Shown in pieces: positions 9,500 through 18,194 of a stretch of 64,000 nt of DNA; positions within the stretch are counted from its first letter, which is position 1, and each line of letters begins with the position of its first letter. The position numbers and the translations under genes are program-made. The DNA is from JAOUEA01 sp040882605 (lineage in GTDB: Bacteria; Actinomycetota; UBA4738; HRBIN12), in NCBI GenBank assembly GCA_040882605.1, contig JBBEAY010000058.1, positions 17,955-81,954 on the forward strand. Reading direction: 5' to 3'. The notes below the pieces were generated by a model that did no database searches, was not told the DNA's origin, and saw nothing but the letters and a program-made list of their open reading frames with translations.

Positions 9500-9847
9500 G
9501 TGGAAGTCAGGACGCTGGACGGGGTCGCGGGGTTCGTACAAGACAACGGGGGCGCATTATGGGTGTGGCTGGATCCGCACGGCGGGCTCGGGGGCCCGGC
9601 ACTGATCTACCTCGATGCGGCCACGGAGACACCTGGGGCGACGAGAGCCACGCGACGCATGCGAAGCGCTCGGCGAACGCACAGGTTCATCGAGTTCGAG
9701 AGCGACGGGTTCCGGCTGCTCTGCGACTTCGGGAAGTTCGATCCACCCGCAGAGCTGCACCTCGAGCTGAAACGGTTCCCGAAGCGACGCGTCGAGGCGT
9801 ACTGGGACGGGAAGATCTTCGTGGACGCTGATCTGCCCGAGCCGTGA
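9500..9847 (+). CDS. hypothetical protein
   Basis: Small soluble protein of 115 residues from a GTG start; not recognised. It has two aromatic-rich patches (GGALWVWLDPHGG and HRFIEFESDGFRLLCDFGKFD) and no membrane segment or signal peptide. It stands alone between the divergent permease and the cNMP/CBS protein, 23 bases before the longest possible start of the latter, so the two may be co-transcribed. Confidence 0.55.
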   Translation: MEVRTLDGVAGFVQDNGGALWVWLDPHGGLGGPALIYLDAATETPGATRATRRMRSARRTHRFIEFESDGFRLLCDFGKFDPPAELHLELKRFPKRRVEAYWDGKIFVDADLPEP

Positions 9848-9870
9848 AAGCCTGATCGTGACGCCTCTAG

Positions 9871-11739
9871 GTGACTGGGTCTCCAAGCGTCGGATGTGAG
9901 CAGAACAAAGGTGTGAAGGATCCCGCGGTGTTCCTGCGGAAGCACGCCCCGTTCGACGGGCTGGACGAATCCGGTCTTCGATCGGCGGCCGAGGCGGCGC
10001 GGGAGCTCCGAGCCGTCGCAGGCTCGGTGATCATCCGCCAAGGCGGCGAACCGTCCCCTTCGCTCTTCGTCATCGTGGACGGGTCCGTGGATGTCGTCGC
10101 CGATGGGAGGGTGCTCGACGTGATGGGCGAGGGGGACGTGTTCGGCCACATGTCCCTCGTGACGCAGGAAGAACCCGTCGCCACGATCCGCGCCCGCGAG
10201 GAGACGGTATGCCTCACGCTCGATCATGAGTCGGCCTCGCAGGTGCTGGGGACGCGAGCCGGGGCCTCGTTCATCACTGAGAGCCTCCGCCGCCGCTTCG
10301 ATGAGCTGGCAGCAGCGTCGCACGAGCAGCCGATCCGAACGGTCGACTCGACAGTGGGCTCGCTCATCCGAGGGCCGGCTCTCGAATGTGATCCCTTCAC
10401 CTCGGTGGGCCAGGCCGCCCGCGCCATGGCGGAAGCCCGGGCGTCGGCAGCGATCGTGAACACGGCTGGTGGCATCGGCATCGTCACCGACGTCGACCTT
10501 CGTATCAAGGTCCTCGCGGAAGGGAGGGACGCTTCGACCCCCGTGGGGGAGATCGCTTCGTCCCCAGCTTCCACCGTCGACGAGGACGTGTTGGCCGCCG
10601 AGGCCCTGTTCCAGATGGTGCAGGGTGGGTTTCACCACCTGCCGGTCGTGTCGGCCGCCGGTGAGGTCGTGGGCATCGTTTCGGAGACCGACGTCATCGG
10701 ATTCGGGAACGATTCACCGTTCGCGATCCGGTCGGCGATCGAGCGTGCCGACGATCGCGCTGCCTGCATCGAGGCGGCGAGGCGCCTGCCCGACTCGGTG
10801 GTGGCGCTGGTCGATGCAGGGGTCGACGCCGTGCACATCGGGCACATCGTGGGTGCCACGATGGACGTGCTCACTCGCAGGCTGCTCGCGCTCGCGTTCG
10901 ACGAACAGGGGCCACCACCGGTCGCCTGGGCGTGGCTCGCGTTCGGAAGCCTCGGGCGTCGCGAACAGGCGCTGCACACCGATCAGGACCATGGGTTGGC
11001 CTACCAGGGCACGACGGCCGACGAGGAACGACTCGATCCCTATTTCGCGGCCGTGGCCGAGTTCGTCACACAGGGGTTGCAGGACGCGGGCATACCGCGT
11101 TGCACGGGCAACATGATGGCCACGAGTGGTGGACTGCGCCGATCGGTCGAGGGTTGGGAGAACCAGCTCGCAGCGTGGACCGGCAAACATGAGCGACACG
11201 CATCCGAGATCGTCGCGGTCGTGTTCGACTTCCGCCAGGTCGCCGGCACGCTTGAGATCGCCCCCATCCTGGATCGGATCGTTCGCGGCGCCGCCGCCGA
11301 CGCCGGGCTCATGCGTCGACTGGCCGCCCAGGCGCTCGAGCACGAACCACCAGCCGGCCACCTGCGCGGGTTCGTGGTGAAGGGCTCGGGAGAACACGCC
11401 GGCTCGCTCGATCTCAAGCACGGTGGCATCGTCCCGATCACCGACATCGCGCGTTTCCACGCCGTGGCGGCTGGGATCTCCGCCCATCGAACACTGGATC
11501 GATTGCGCATCGCGAGCGATGTGGGTCAGATCGATGAAGCGACCCGGGCGGGCCTGCACGACGCCTTCACTCTCTTGTGGCAGCTGCGTCTGGAGCGGCA
11601 GGTTCACTGCGTGCGCGAACGGACGCCGCCTGATGACTTCGTCGATCCGAACGCCTTGACGCCCGTGCGCCGCAAGGGCCTGCGGGAAGCCTTCCGGGTG
11701 ATCGCTCGGTCACAGCGAGGTCTCAGTCTTCTGGTGTGA
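9871..11739 (+). CDS. cNMP-binding/CBS/DUF294 putative nucleotidyltransferase
   Basis: Multidomain signalling protein, about 620 residues. Order: cyclic-nucleotide-binding domain (residues about 20-130, with GEGDVFGHMSL), two CBS domains (about 165-280), then a DUF294 nucleotidyltransferase domain with the GSLGRREQALHTDQDHGL motif (GS...DxD) and a C-terminal helical DUF294 domain. The architecture resembles GlnD-like uridylyltransferases, but the target is unknown. GTG at 9871 gives the longest form; GTG at 9913 would start right at the cNMP domain and is equally likely. Confidence 0.85.
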   Translation: MTGSPSVGCEQNKGVKDPAVFLRKHAPFDGLDESGLRSAAEAARELRAVAGSVIIRQGGEPSPSLFVIVDGSVDVVADGRVLDVMGEGDVFGHMSLVTQEEPVATIRAREETVCLTLDHESASQVLGTRAGASFITESLRRRFDELAAASHEQPIRTVDSTVGSLIRGPALECDPFTSVGQAARAMAEARASAAIVNTAGGIGIVTDVDLRIKVLAEGRDASTPVGEIASSPASTVDEDVLAAEALFQMVQGGFHHLPVVSAAGEVVGIVSETDVIGFGNDSPFAIRSAIERADDRAACIEAARRLPDSVVALVDAGVDAVHIGHIVGATMDVLTRRLLALAFDEQGPPPVAWAWLAFGSLGRREQALHTDQDHGLAYQGTTADEERLDPYFAAVAEFVTQGLQDAGIPRCTGNMMATSGGLRRSVEGWENQLAAWTGKHERHASEIVAVVFDFRQVAGTLEIAPILDRIVRGAAADAGLMRRLAAQALEHEPPAGHLRGFVVKGSGEHAGSLDLKHGGIVPITDIARFHAVAAGISAHRTLDRLRIASDVGQIDEATRAGLHDAFTLLWQLRLERQVHCVRERTPPDDFVDPNALTPVRRKGLREAFRVIARSQRGLSLLV

Positions 11740-12490
11740 CGTAGGCGGCGGTGATGCCGCCGTCCACGATCAACGACGTTCCCGTCATGTAGCTCGAATC
11801 GTCGCTCGCGAGGAACATCGCCGCCTTGGCGAGCTCGTCGGCGTGCCCGAGGCGCCCCATCGGGATGTGGACGAACCTGCGCTGCCTCTTCTGCTCGTCG
11901 GACAGCAACGCCAGCAGCAGGGGAGTCTCGATCGGTCCCGGACACAGCGCGTTGCACCGGATGCCCTTGCGCGCGTACTCGACGGCGATCTCGCGCGTCA
12001 TAGCCAGCACGGCGCCCTTCGATGCGGTGTAGGCGGTCTGTGATGTTGCGGCGCCCAGCCACGCGACGAACGACGCCACGTTGATGATCGAACCGCCGTC
12101 ACTCTCCAGCATCGCGGGGATGCCGTACTTGCACCCGAACGCTACGCCCTTCACGTTAACCGCGAGCGTCGTGTCCCAGATCTCCTCGTCGGTCGAGTGC
12201 ACGCTGCCGTCGTCGGGCAGCATGACTCCGGCGTTGTTGTAGAGCACGTCGAGGCGTCCGAATCGCTCGACCGCCCGTCGCACCATCGCTTCGGCGTCGG
12301 CCTCTCGTGAGACGTCCGCATGCACGAAGAGGGCGTCATCGCCGATCGCTGCTGCGGCCGCCTCCCCGGCCTCGTCGTTCACGTCGGTGAGCACGACCTT
12401 CGCGCCTTCGCGCGCGAACAGCTCCGACGCGACTTGGCCCATGCCGCTCCCGCCGCCGGTGATCAGGGCAACCTTGCCGTCCAGGCGCAT
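11723..12490 (-). CDS. SDR-family NAD(P)-dependent oxidoreductase
   Basis: Short-chain dehydrogenase of 255 residues. The Rossmann motif TGGGSGMGQ near residue 13, NNAGVM, the catalytic YTASKGA and PGPIETPL are all present. The start is the ATG at 12490, with GGGGGGA just upstream on the minus strand; the open frame upstream has no SDR character. It lies divergently to an aldehyde dehydrogenase; the pair may oxidise one alcohol stepwise, which is inference. It overlaps the 3' end of the preceding convergent gene by 17 bases. Confidence 0.9.
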   Translation of the reverse strand: MRLDGKVALITGGGSGMGQVASELFAREGAKVVLTDVNDEAGEAAAAAIGDDALFVHADVSREADAEAMVRRAVERFGRLDVLYNNAGVMLPDDGSVHSTDEEIWDTTLAVNVKGVAFGCKYGIPAMLESDGGSIINVASFVAWLGAATSQTAYTASKGAVLAMTREIAVEYARKGIRCNALCPGPIETPLLLALLSDEQKRQRRFVHIPMGRLGHADELAKAAMFLASDDSSYMTGTSLIVDGGITAAYVTPED

Positions 12491-12622
12491 GATGCGTCCC
12501 CCCTCGTCTTGGCTTGTCACCTCAGCCTCTCGCGTGGGTGGCAGCCTACGCTGGGTCTGCCGCCCTATCATCCCGGATCGAAGGAGTCGCGCGGTGTGGG
12601 TCGGATCAGGAGGGAGCCTGGC

Positions 12623-14053
12623 ATGGCTGAGCTGTTGGTGATGGGCGGTAAGCGTGTCGCAGCGGCCGGCGGCGCGACCGATCAGGTCATCGAGCCTGCG
12701 ACCGCGGCGCCCATGGCCGAGGTAGCGAAGGCCGGGGCCGAGGACGCCACCCGCGCGGTCGACGTCGCGGCGCGCGCGTTCGAGGAGGGCGCCTGGCCCC
12801 GCATGTCTGCCCGCGAACGCGGGCGCCTGCTCACGAAGTCGTCGTTCATGATCCGCGAGCGACAGGAAGAGCTCGCCACGCTCGAGGCGCGCAACGGCGG
12901 CAAGCCGATCGGCTCGGCTCGAGCCGAGATCGACATCGCGGCCAACGTCTTCGAGTACTGGGGCGGCGCCGCGAACAAGATCACCAGCGAGACGATCCCG
13001 GTCGTGCCGGCGGGACTCGACATCACGCTCCGCGAGCCCGTCGGGGTGTGCGCCCTGATCACACCGTGGAACTTCCCGGCGGTGATCGCCAGCTGGAAGA
13101 TCGCTCCCGCCCTGGCCTGCGGTAACACCGCGGTCGTCAAACCTGCCTCGCAGACGCCGCTCACTACCCTCGCGATCGCTGAGATCCTTTACGAGTGTGG
13201 ACTTCCCGAAGGCACCTTGAGCGTGCTTCCGGGGCCGGGGTCCACCACGGCGAGCGCGCTGATCGCGGACCGGCGCGTGTCGAAGATCTCGTTCACGGGC
13301 TCTACCGAGGTGGGCACGAGGGTGATGCAGACGGCCGCGACCAACATCACCCGCGTCTCGCTCGAGCTCGGCGGTAAGTCCGCCAACGTCGTCTTCGACG
13401 ACACCGATCTCGATGTCTGCATCGAGAAGTCGCTGTGGTCGGTGTTCGACAACGCCGGCCAGGACTGTTGCGCGCGCTCGCGTCAGCTCGTGCAGCGAGG
13501 CATCTACGACGAGTATGTCGAGCGATTCGCGGCGGCCGCCGATGCGATCGCGGTCGGCCAGCCGCTCGACGAGTCGACCGAGATGGGCCCTCTTATCTCA
13601 TCGGGCCAGCGCCAGACGTCCCTCGACTACGTCTCGATCGGCGTCGACGAAGGAGCTCGCCATGTGACCGGCGGCGACGCCCTCGACGGCGACGGCTACT
13701 TCATGCGACCTGCGGTGCTCGCCGACGTCGACAACGGCTGGCGTGTCGCGCAGGAAGAGATCTTCGGCCCGGTGGTGTGCCTGATCCCCTTCGAGACCGA
13801 GGACGAGGCCGTGCGGCTCGCGAACGAGTCGCCGTTCGGTCTGTCGGGCACGATCTGGACGCGTGACCTCGGCCGGGCGATCCGGGTGGCAAAAGGCATC
13901 CGCACCGGGAACCTCAGCGTGAACTCGGCATCGAGCGTCCACACCGAGGCGCCGTTCGGCGGCTTCAAGCAGAGCGGCATCGGGCGCGAGATGGGCATGG
14001 CTGCCGTGCAGCTCTACACCGAGGTCAAGAACGTGTTCTTCAGCGAGGAGTGA
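12623..14053 (+). CDS. NAD(P)-dependent aldehyde dehydrogenase
   Basis: Aldehyde dehydrogenase of 476 residues, usual length. Motifs: TPWNFP (about 148), FTGSTEVG (about 224), the general base Glu248 in LELGGKS and the nucleophile Cys282 in GQDCCARSR. The ATG at 12623 has AGGAGGG about 9 bases upstream; the much longer open frame to 12320 is antisense to the SDR gene. Betaine-, aminobutyr- or other aldehyde specificity cannot be told from the sequence. Confidence 0.93.
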   Translation: MAELLVMGGKRVAAAGGATDQVIEPATAAPMAEVAKAGAEDATRAVDVAARAFEEGAWPRMSARERGRLLTKSSFMIRERQEELATLEARNGGKPIGSARAEIDIAANVFEYWGGAANKITSETIPVVPAGLDITLREPVGVCALITPWNFPAVIASWKIAPALACGNTAVVKPASQTPLTTLAIAEILYECGLPEGTLSVLPGPGSTTASALIADRRVSKISFTGSTEVGTRVMQTAATNITRVSLELGGKSANVVFDDTDLDVCIEKSLWSVFDNAGQDCCARSRQLVQRGIYDEYVERFAAAADAIAVGQPLDESTEMGPLISSGQRQTSLDYVSIGVDEGARHVTGGDALDGDGYFMRPAVLADVDNGWRVAQEEIFGPVVCLIPFETEDEAVRLANESPFGLSGTIWTRDLGRAIRVAKGIRTGNLSVNSASSVHTEAPFGGFKQSGIGREMGMAAVQLYTEVKNVFFSEE

Positions 14054-14094
14054 CCGCCGACGAAAGGCGGCGTCCCGGCCATTAGACTCGCCCC

Positions 14095-14634
14095 ATGCCT
14101 GAACTTCCCGAAGAGCTGCAGAATCGGCCGGCGCGTCCCGCAGGGCAGGAGCCCACCGCGACTCTCACGCTCGACGCATATCGGCGCGTCAAGGCCGAGT
14201 TCGAGGAGCTCACGATCGCTGGTCGTGACCGCATCACCGAGAAGATCAAGGTCGCGCGCGAGCACGGCGACCTCAAGGAGAACGCCGAATACCACGCGGC
14301 AAAGGAAGAGCAGGGGCTCATGGAGTCGAAGATCCGCAAGCTCCAGCAGATGCTGCGCGACCCGGAGATCGTCGAGGCGCCCGAGAGCGCCGACACGATC
14401 GGTCCCGGCATGCTCGTCACGATCCGGTCGCTCGACGAGCCGGACCCCGACGATGAGACATATCTGCTGGCCGAGCACGCCGAGGAGAAGGCGCCCGGCG
14501 CACGCACCGTCACGACTTCGTCGCCGCTCGGCACCGCGCTGAAAGGCGCGGCTTCGAAGGATGAGGTCGCCTATGAGGCCCCGGCGGGCATCGTCCGCTA
14601 CGTCGTCGTCGGCTTCGAGCCGTTCGCGGGGTGA
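14095..14634 (+). CDS. greA: transcription elongation factor GreA
   Basis: Cleavage factor that rescues backtracked RNA polymerase. 179 residues, slightly longer than the usual 158 through a Pro-rich N-terminal extension. The coiled-coil tip with the acidic residues is intact (EHGDLKENAEYHAAKEEQ near residue 60), and the C-terminal FKBP-like domain follows with SPLGTALKGA. It is followed after 25 bases by the phosphatidyltransferase gene. Confidence 0.93.
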   Translation: MPELPEELQNRPARPAGQEPTATLTLDAYRRVKAEFEELTIAGRDRITEKIKVAREHGDLKENAEYHAAKEEQGLMESKIRKLQQMLRDPEIVEAPESADTIGPGMLVTIRSLDEPDPDDETYLLAEHAEEKAPGARTVTTSSPLGTALKGAASKDEVAYEAPAGIVRYVVVGFEPFAG

Positions 14635-14659
14635 CCGCGGAGCTAGTCTGGATGTACTA

Positions 14660-15316
14660 GTGGAGAACGACCGCGAGGACCGGGCCGCCCGCGAGACTCC
14701 TCGGGTGCGCGACATGCCCGCCCCCCGCAAGAACGAGAGCGCGGCCGGCGGCGCCATGCAGCGACTGCTCGCTTGGCCCTACCGCGCGATCCTCGCCTTC
14801 TTGATCTGGACCGGCGTGCACCCGTGGCAGCTCACGCTGCTTTCCCCGGTGTTCATCGTGCTCACCGGGTGGCAGATCATCGTGAGCAACTGGCTGGTGG
14901 CCGGACTGTTGCTGATCGTCGGCAGCGTGCTCGATGTCTTCGATGGCTCGGTCGCCCGCCATCGCGGCGAGGAAGGGCGATCGGGGGCGTTCATGGACTC
15001 GGTCCTCGACCGCGTCTCCGACATGATCCTGTTCTCGTGCCTGTTCTGGAACCTGGCCTCGCAGGGCGAACGGGCGCAGGCTGCGCTCGCCCTGCTGACG
15101 CTGATCGTGAGCCTCGGGGTGAGCCAGATCCGGGCCGAGGCCGAGGCGGTCGGCATCGGCCTGACCGAAGGCTTGTTCCAGCGGTTGGAGCGCATGCTCG
15201 TGCTCATGATCGGCCTGCTCATCCCCGCCATGATGTTTCCGGCGCTGATCGCTCTGGCAGCGCTCGGCGTCTTCACCGTGCTGCAGCGCGGGTTCACCGC
15301 GTTGTCGAGAGCCTGA
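14660..15316 (+). CDS. CDP-alcohol phosphatidyltransferase
   Basis: Membrane phospholipid synthase, about 218 residues with about six helices. The family signature D-x2-D-G-x2-A-R-x8-G-x3-D-x3-D reads DVFDGSVARHRGEEGRSGAFMDSVLD. Close relatives make phosphatidylglycerol- or phosphatidylinositol-phosphate; which one is not decidable. GTG at 14660 is my choice; ATG at 14714 and 14759 are alternatives that keep the catalytic domain. Confidence 0.88.
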   Translation: MENDREDRAARETPRVRDMPAPRKNESAAGGAMQRLLAWPYRAILAFLIWTGVHPWQLTLLSPVFIVLTGWQIIVSNWLVAGLLLIVGSVLDVFDGSVARHRGEEGRSGAFMDSVLDRVSDMILFSCLFWNLASQGERAQAALALLTLIVSLGVSQIRAEAEAVGIGLTEGLFQRLERMLVLMIGLLIPAMMFPALIALAALGVFTVLQRGFTALSRA

Positions 15317-15337
15317 CGAAGAGAGGGGCAAACCGCG

Positions 15338-15664
15338 ATGGATTTCGTGCGGGTCGGGGCGCTGGGTGAGATCTCCGAGGGAGAGATGCGGGCGTACGAC
15401 ACGCCGTCGGGGCGCATCACGATCGCCCACGTCGAGGCGCACCTCTACGCGTTCGGCGACGAGTGCACCCATCAGGGGTGCTCGCTCGCCGAGGGGGAGT
15501 TCGACGACCGGGCCGCGACCGTCGAGTGCCCGTGCCACGGCAGCGTCTTCGACGTCGAGAACGGTGAGCCGGTCGAAGGACCGGCCGTCGACGCGCTCCC
15601 GGTGTTCCAGGCTCGCGAGATCGACGGCTGGGTCGAGGTCGCCTCCCACCCCAGTGAGGGGTAG
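15338..15664 (+). CDS. Rieske 2Fe-2S ferredoxin
   Basis: Small soluble Rieske protein, 108 residues. Both cluster-binding boxes are present: CTHQGCSL and CPCHGSVFD, i.e. CxH...CxxH. Such stand-alone ferredoxins serve dioxygenases, but no oxygenase gene is adjacent. It begins 21 bases after the phosphatidyltransferase and ends 37 bases before the trpB2 gene; GAGAGGGG lies upstream of its ATG. Confidence 0.92.
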   Translation: MDFVRVGALGEISEGEMRAYDTPSGRITIAHVEAHLYAFGDECTHQGCSLAEGEFDDRAATVECPCHGSVFDVENGEPVEGPAVDALPVFQAREIDGWVEVASHPSEG

Positions 15665-15701
15665 GCTCACGCCTCTCACCACCGCGAGGAGGGTTCCTGC
15701 G

Positions 15702-17087
15702 ATGAGCGACGTTCGCACCCGGTTCGATCTGCAGCCCGACCAGATCCCGACGGCGTGGTTCAACATCATGCCCGACATCGTGAAGTCGGGCATCGAGCCG
15801 CTTCCGCCGCTCAGCCCGAAGACGAAGCAGCCGATCGGTCCCGAGGACCTGGCCCCGTTGTTCCCGATGTCGCTGATCGGTCAGGAGGTCTCGACCGAGG
15901 AATGGATCGACATCCCCGGTGCGGTGATCGACATCTACAAGCTCTGGAGGCCCTCGCCGCTGTTCCGTGCGACGCGTCTCGAGCAGGAGCTGCAGACGCC
16001 GGCGCACATCTACTACAAGTACGAGGGTGGCTCACCGGCCGGCAGCCATAAGCCCAACACCGCGGTGGCGCAGGCCTACTTCAACAAGGAAGCCGGGATC
16101 AGACGGATCGCGACCGAGACCGGCGCCGGTCAGTGGGGATCTGCGATGGCGCTCGCGTGCCAGATGTTCGGGCTCGAGTGCGACGTGTACATGGTCAAGG
16201 CGTCCTACGATCAGAAGCCGTATCGGCGCATCTTCATGGAATCGTTCGGGGCAAGCGTCGTGGCCTCGCCGAGTGAGAAGACGAGCAGCGGACGCGCGAT
16301 CCTCGAGGAGCACCCCGATTCGACCGGGTCGCTCGGCATCGCGATCAGCGAGGCCGTCGAAGATGCCGCGACGCACGACGACACGAACTACGCGCTCGGT
16401 AGCGTGCTCGGCCACGTGCTGCTGCACCAGACCGTGATCGGGCTCGAGGCCCAGCAGCAGATGGAGATGGCGGGCGAGCGGCCCGACGTCGTGGTCGGTT
16501 GCGTGGGCGGCGGTTCGAACTACGCCGGCATCTCCTACCCGTTCATGGCCGGCAGGCTCCGCGGCGAGACGCCCGACATGCGTTTCCTCGCGACCGAACC
16601 GGCGGCCTGCCCGACGCTCACGAAGGGCAGGTTCGCTTACGACTACGGTGACACGGCGCAGATCTCCCCGATCGTGCCGATGTACACGCTGGGGCACGAC
16701 TTCGTGCCCGCACCCGTGCACGCCGGCGGGCTGCGCTATCACGGTGACTCGCCTTCGCTCTCCCTGCTCGTGAAGCACGGGCACATCGATGCCGTCGCGT
16801 ACACGCAGAACGAGACCTTCGAGGCCGGGCTGCTGTTCGCGCGGACCCAGGGCATCCTTCCGGCGCCCGAGGCGAACCACGCGGTGAGGGGCGCGATCGA
16901 CGAGGCCATCGCTGCGCGCGAGGCCGGTGAGGAGCGTGTGATCCTGTTCAACCTATGCGGCCACGGGCACTTCGACATGCAGGCGTACGACGACTATCTG
17001 GCGGGCAGGCTTCCCGACTTCGAGTTCGACGCCGCCGACGAGGAAGCGGCGCTCGCGAACCTGCCTGAGGTGTCGATTTCGGTCTGA
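15702..17087 (+). CDS. TrpB2-type tryptophan synthase beta chain
   Basis: PLP enzyme of 461 residues of the TrpB2 class, which is longer than TrpB1 and often occurs without trpA. The PLP lysine is Lys117 in EGGSPAGSHKPNT, and the glycine-rich phosphate loop is CVGGGSNYAG. It would join indole and serine to tryptophan, or act as a salvage enzyme; there is no trp operon here. The ATG at 15702 follows GAGGAGGG; the frame is open upstream inside the Rieske gene but only as a shadow. Confidence 0.9.
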   Translation: MSDVRTRFDLQPDQIPTAWFNIMPDIVKSGIEPLPPLSPKTKQPIGPEDLAPLFPMSLIGQEVSTEEWIDIPGAVIDIYKLWRPSPLFRATRLEQELQTPAHIYYKYEGGSPAGSHKPNTAVAQAYFNKEAGIRRIATETGAGQWGSAMALACQMFGLECDVYMVKASYDQKPYRRIFMESFGASVVASPSEKTSSGRAILEEHPDSTGSLGIAISEAVEDAATHDDTNYALGSVLGHVLLHQTVIGLEAQQQMEMAGERPDVVVGCVGGGSNYAGISYPFMAGRLRGETPDMRFLATEPAACPTLTKGRFAYDYGDTAQISPIVPMYTLGHDFVPAPVHAGGLRYHGDSPSLSLLVKHGHIDAVAYTQNETFEAGLLFARTQGILPAPEANHAVRGAIDEAIAAREAGEERVILFNLCGHGHFDMQAYDDYLAGRLPDFEFDAADEEAALANLPEVSISV

Positions 17088-17099
17088 GCGCGCCTGCGC

Positions 17100-18173
17100 T
17101 TACTCGGCGAGGGCGTAGGGCGGCAGGCCGAACCGCTCGACCACGGCGGCGCCCACGGCCTCGGCGAGCAGCTCGTATCCGCGTGGGTTGAAGTGCAGGC
17201 CGTCACTCGTGCGGATCAGCTCCACCTTGCCGTCTTCCCAGTAGAAGGGCGTGTACTGGCCATCGCGTGTGGCGAACCGATCCCACGTGTCGACATACAG
17301 GGCGTTGGGGGTGGCATCGACGACGCGCTCGAAGATCTCGTTCTGGCGCTGCATCACCTGCCAGCGTTCCTTGCGTTGCACGATCGGAAGACCCACCCAC
17401 GCGACGTGCGAGCCGGCATCGACGGCGATGCGCGTGAACTCCTCGACCCTGTCCTCGTACCTCTGAGGCCACTCGAACGAGCCGATCTCGGCGATGACCT
17501 GATCGCCCGGCGTCAGCAGGCTCTGGTTGTCGTTGTCGCCGATCATCACCACGACCAGGTCGGGTCGGTAGGCGGTCTCGATCTTCTGCAGCGCGGTCAT
17601 CCAGTCGAAGTAGTCGAGCCGCGACAGACCCGTCGAGACCCGGCCCTGGCGCAACACCTGCACGAGTGCGGGCCGGAACTCGCGCTCGAGGTAGACCCCG
17701 AGACCCGCCGCTAGTGAGTCACCCACCACGGCGATACGGAGCACGTTGGTGGGGGTGGGCCGGCGGATCTTCGTGTCCTGCACGACCGGCTCGGTGGGGG
17801 TGGGTGAGGCGGAGACCGTCGGGATGTCCTCTGGCAGGGGCAGGTCGACGGTGCCACCGGGCGCCGCGTTGGGGTCACGCCCGAGCGCGCGGCTCGCGGT
17901 GTCGGTGACCACCGTGACCCGCATGAACTCGCCGATCGCCGTGATCGGACGCAACACCCACAGCGACACCGTGCGTCTCGTGCCGAGGGGACCCGCCTCC
18001 GACGATCGTTCGAGGGTGGGTGCGAACAGGAAGACCCAGGTCACCAGCGCCACGACGATCACGATCAAGGCCCGCCCCGCCGGCATCGTGCGGCCACCGT
18101 GCGTCACGGGCGTCCGGGCGTCGTCGCCGTGCTGGTCCGAGTGCTCCAGGGTCGGTGTGTCGTGAGAGCTCAT
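17100..18173 (-). CDS. membrane-anchored SGNH/GDSL hydrolase (DUF459-like)
   Basis: Extracytoplasmic SGNH esterase or acetyltransferase partner, 357 residues. One N-terminal membrane helix (about residues 34-52), a Pro/Thr linker, then the SGNH domain: block I VVGDSLAAG, block III GDND, block V DGLHFN. It lies 21 bases downstream of the MBOAT gene and in the same direction. MBOAT/SGNH pairs O-acetylate exported polysaccharides (alginate-type systems), so that is its likely role. Confidence 0.88.
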   Translation of the reverse strand: MSSHDTPTLEHSDQHGDDARTPVTHGGRTMPAGRALIVIVVALVTWVFLFAPTLERSSEAGPLGTRRTVSLWVLRPITAIGEFMRVTVVTDTASRALGRDPNAAPGGTVDLPLPEDIPTVSASPTPTEPVVQDTKIRRPTPTNVLRIAVVGDSLAAGLGVYLEREFRPALVQVLRQGRVSTGLSRLDYFDWMTALQKIETAYRPDLVVVMIGDNDNQSLLTPGDQVIAEIGSFEWPQRYEDRVEEFTRIAVDAGSHVAWVGLPIVQRKERWQVMQRQNEIFERVVDATPNALYVDTWDRFATRDGQYTPFYWEDGKVELIRTSDGLHFNPRGYELLAEAVGAAVVERFGLPPYALAE

Positions 18174-18194
18174 GGGATCGGGTCGTCGCCTTCG

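Noticed and set aside
11604..12062. Antisense or shifted long frames in GC-rich genes, such as those around 11.6-12 kb, 18.5-21 kb and 25.9-27.7 kb
   Set aside because: They are typical high-GC shadow frames; real genes with complete motifs lie on the opposite strand or another frame.
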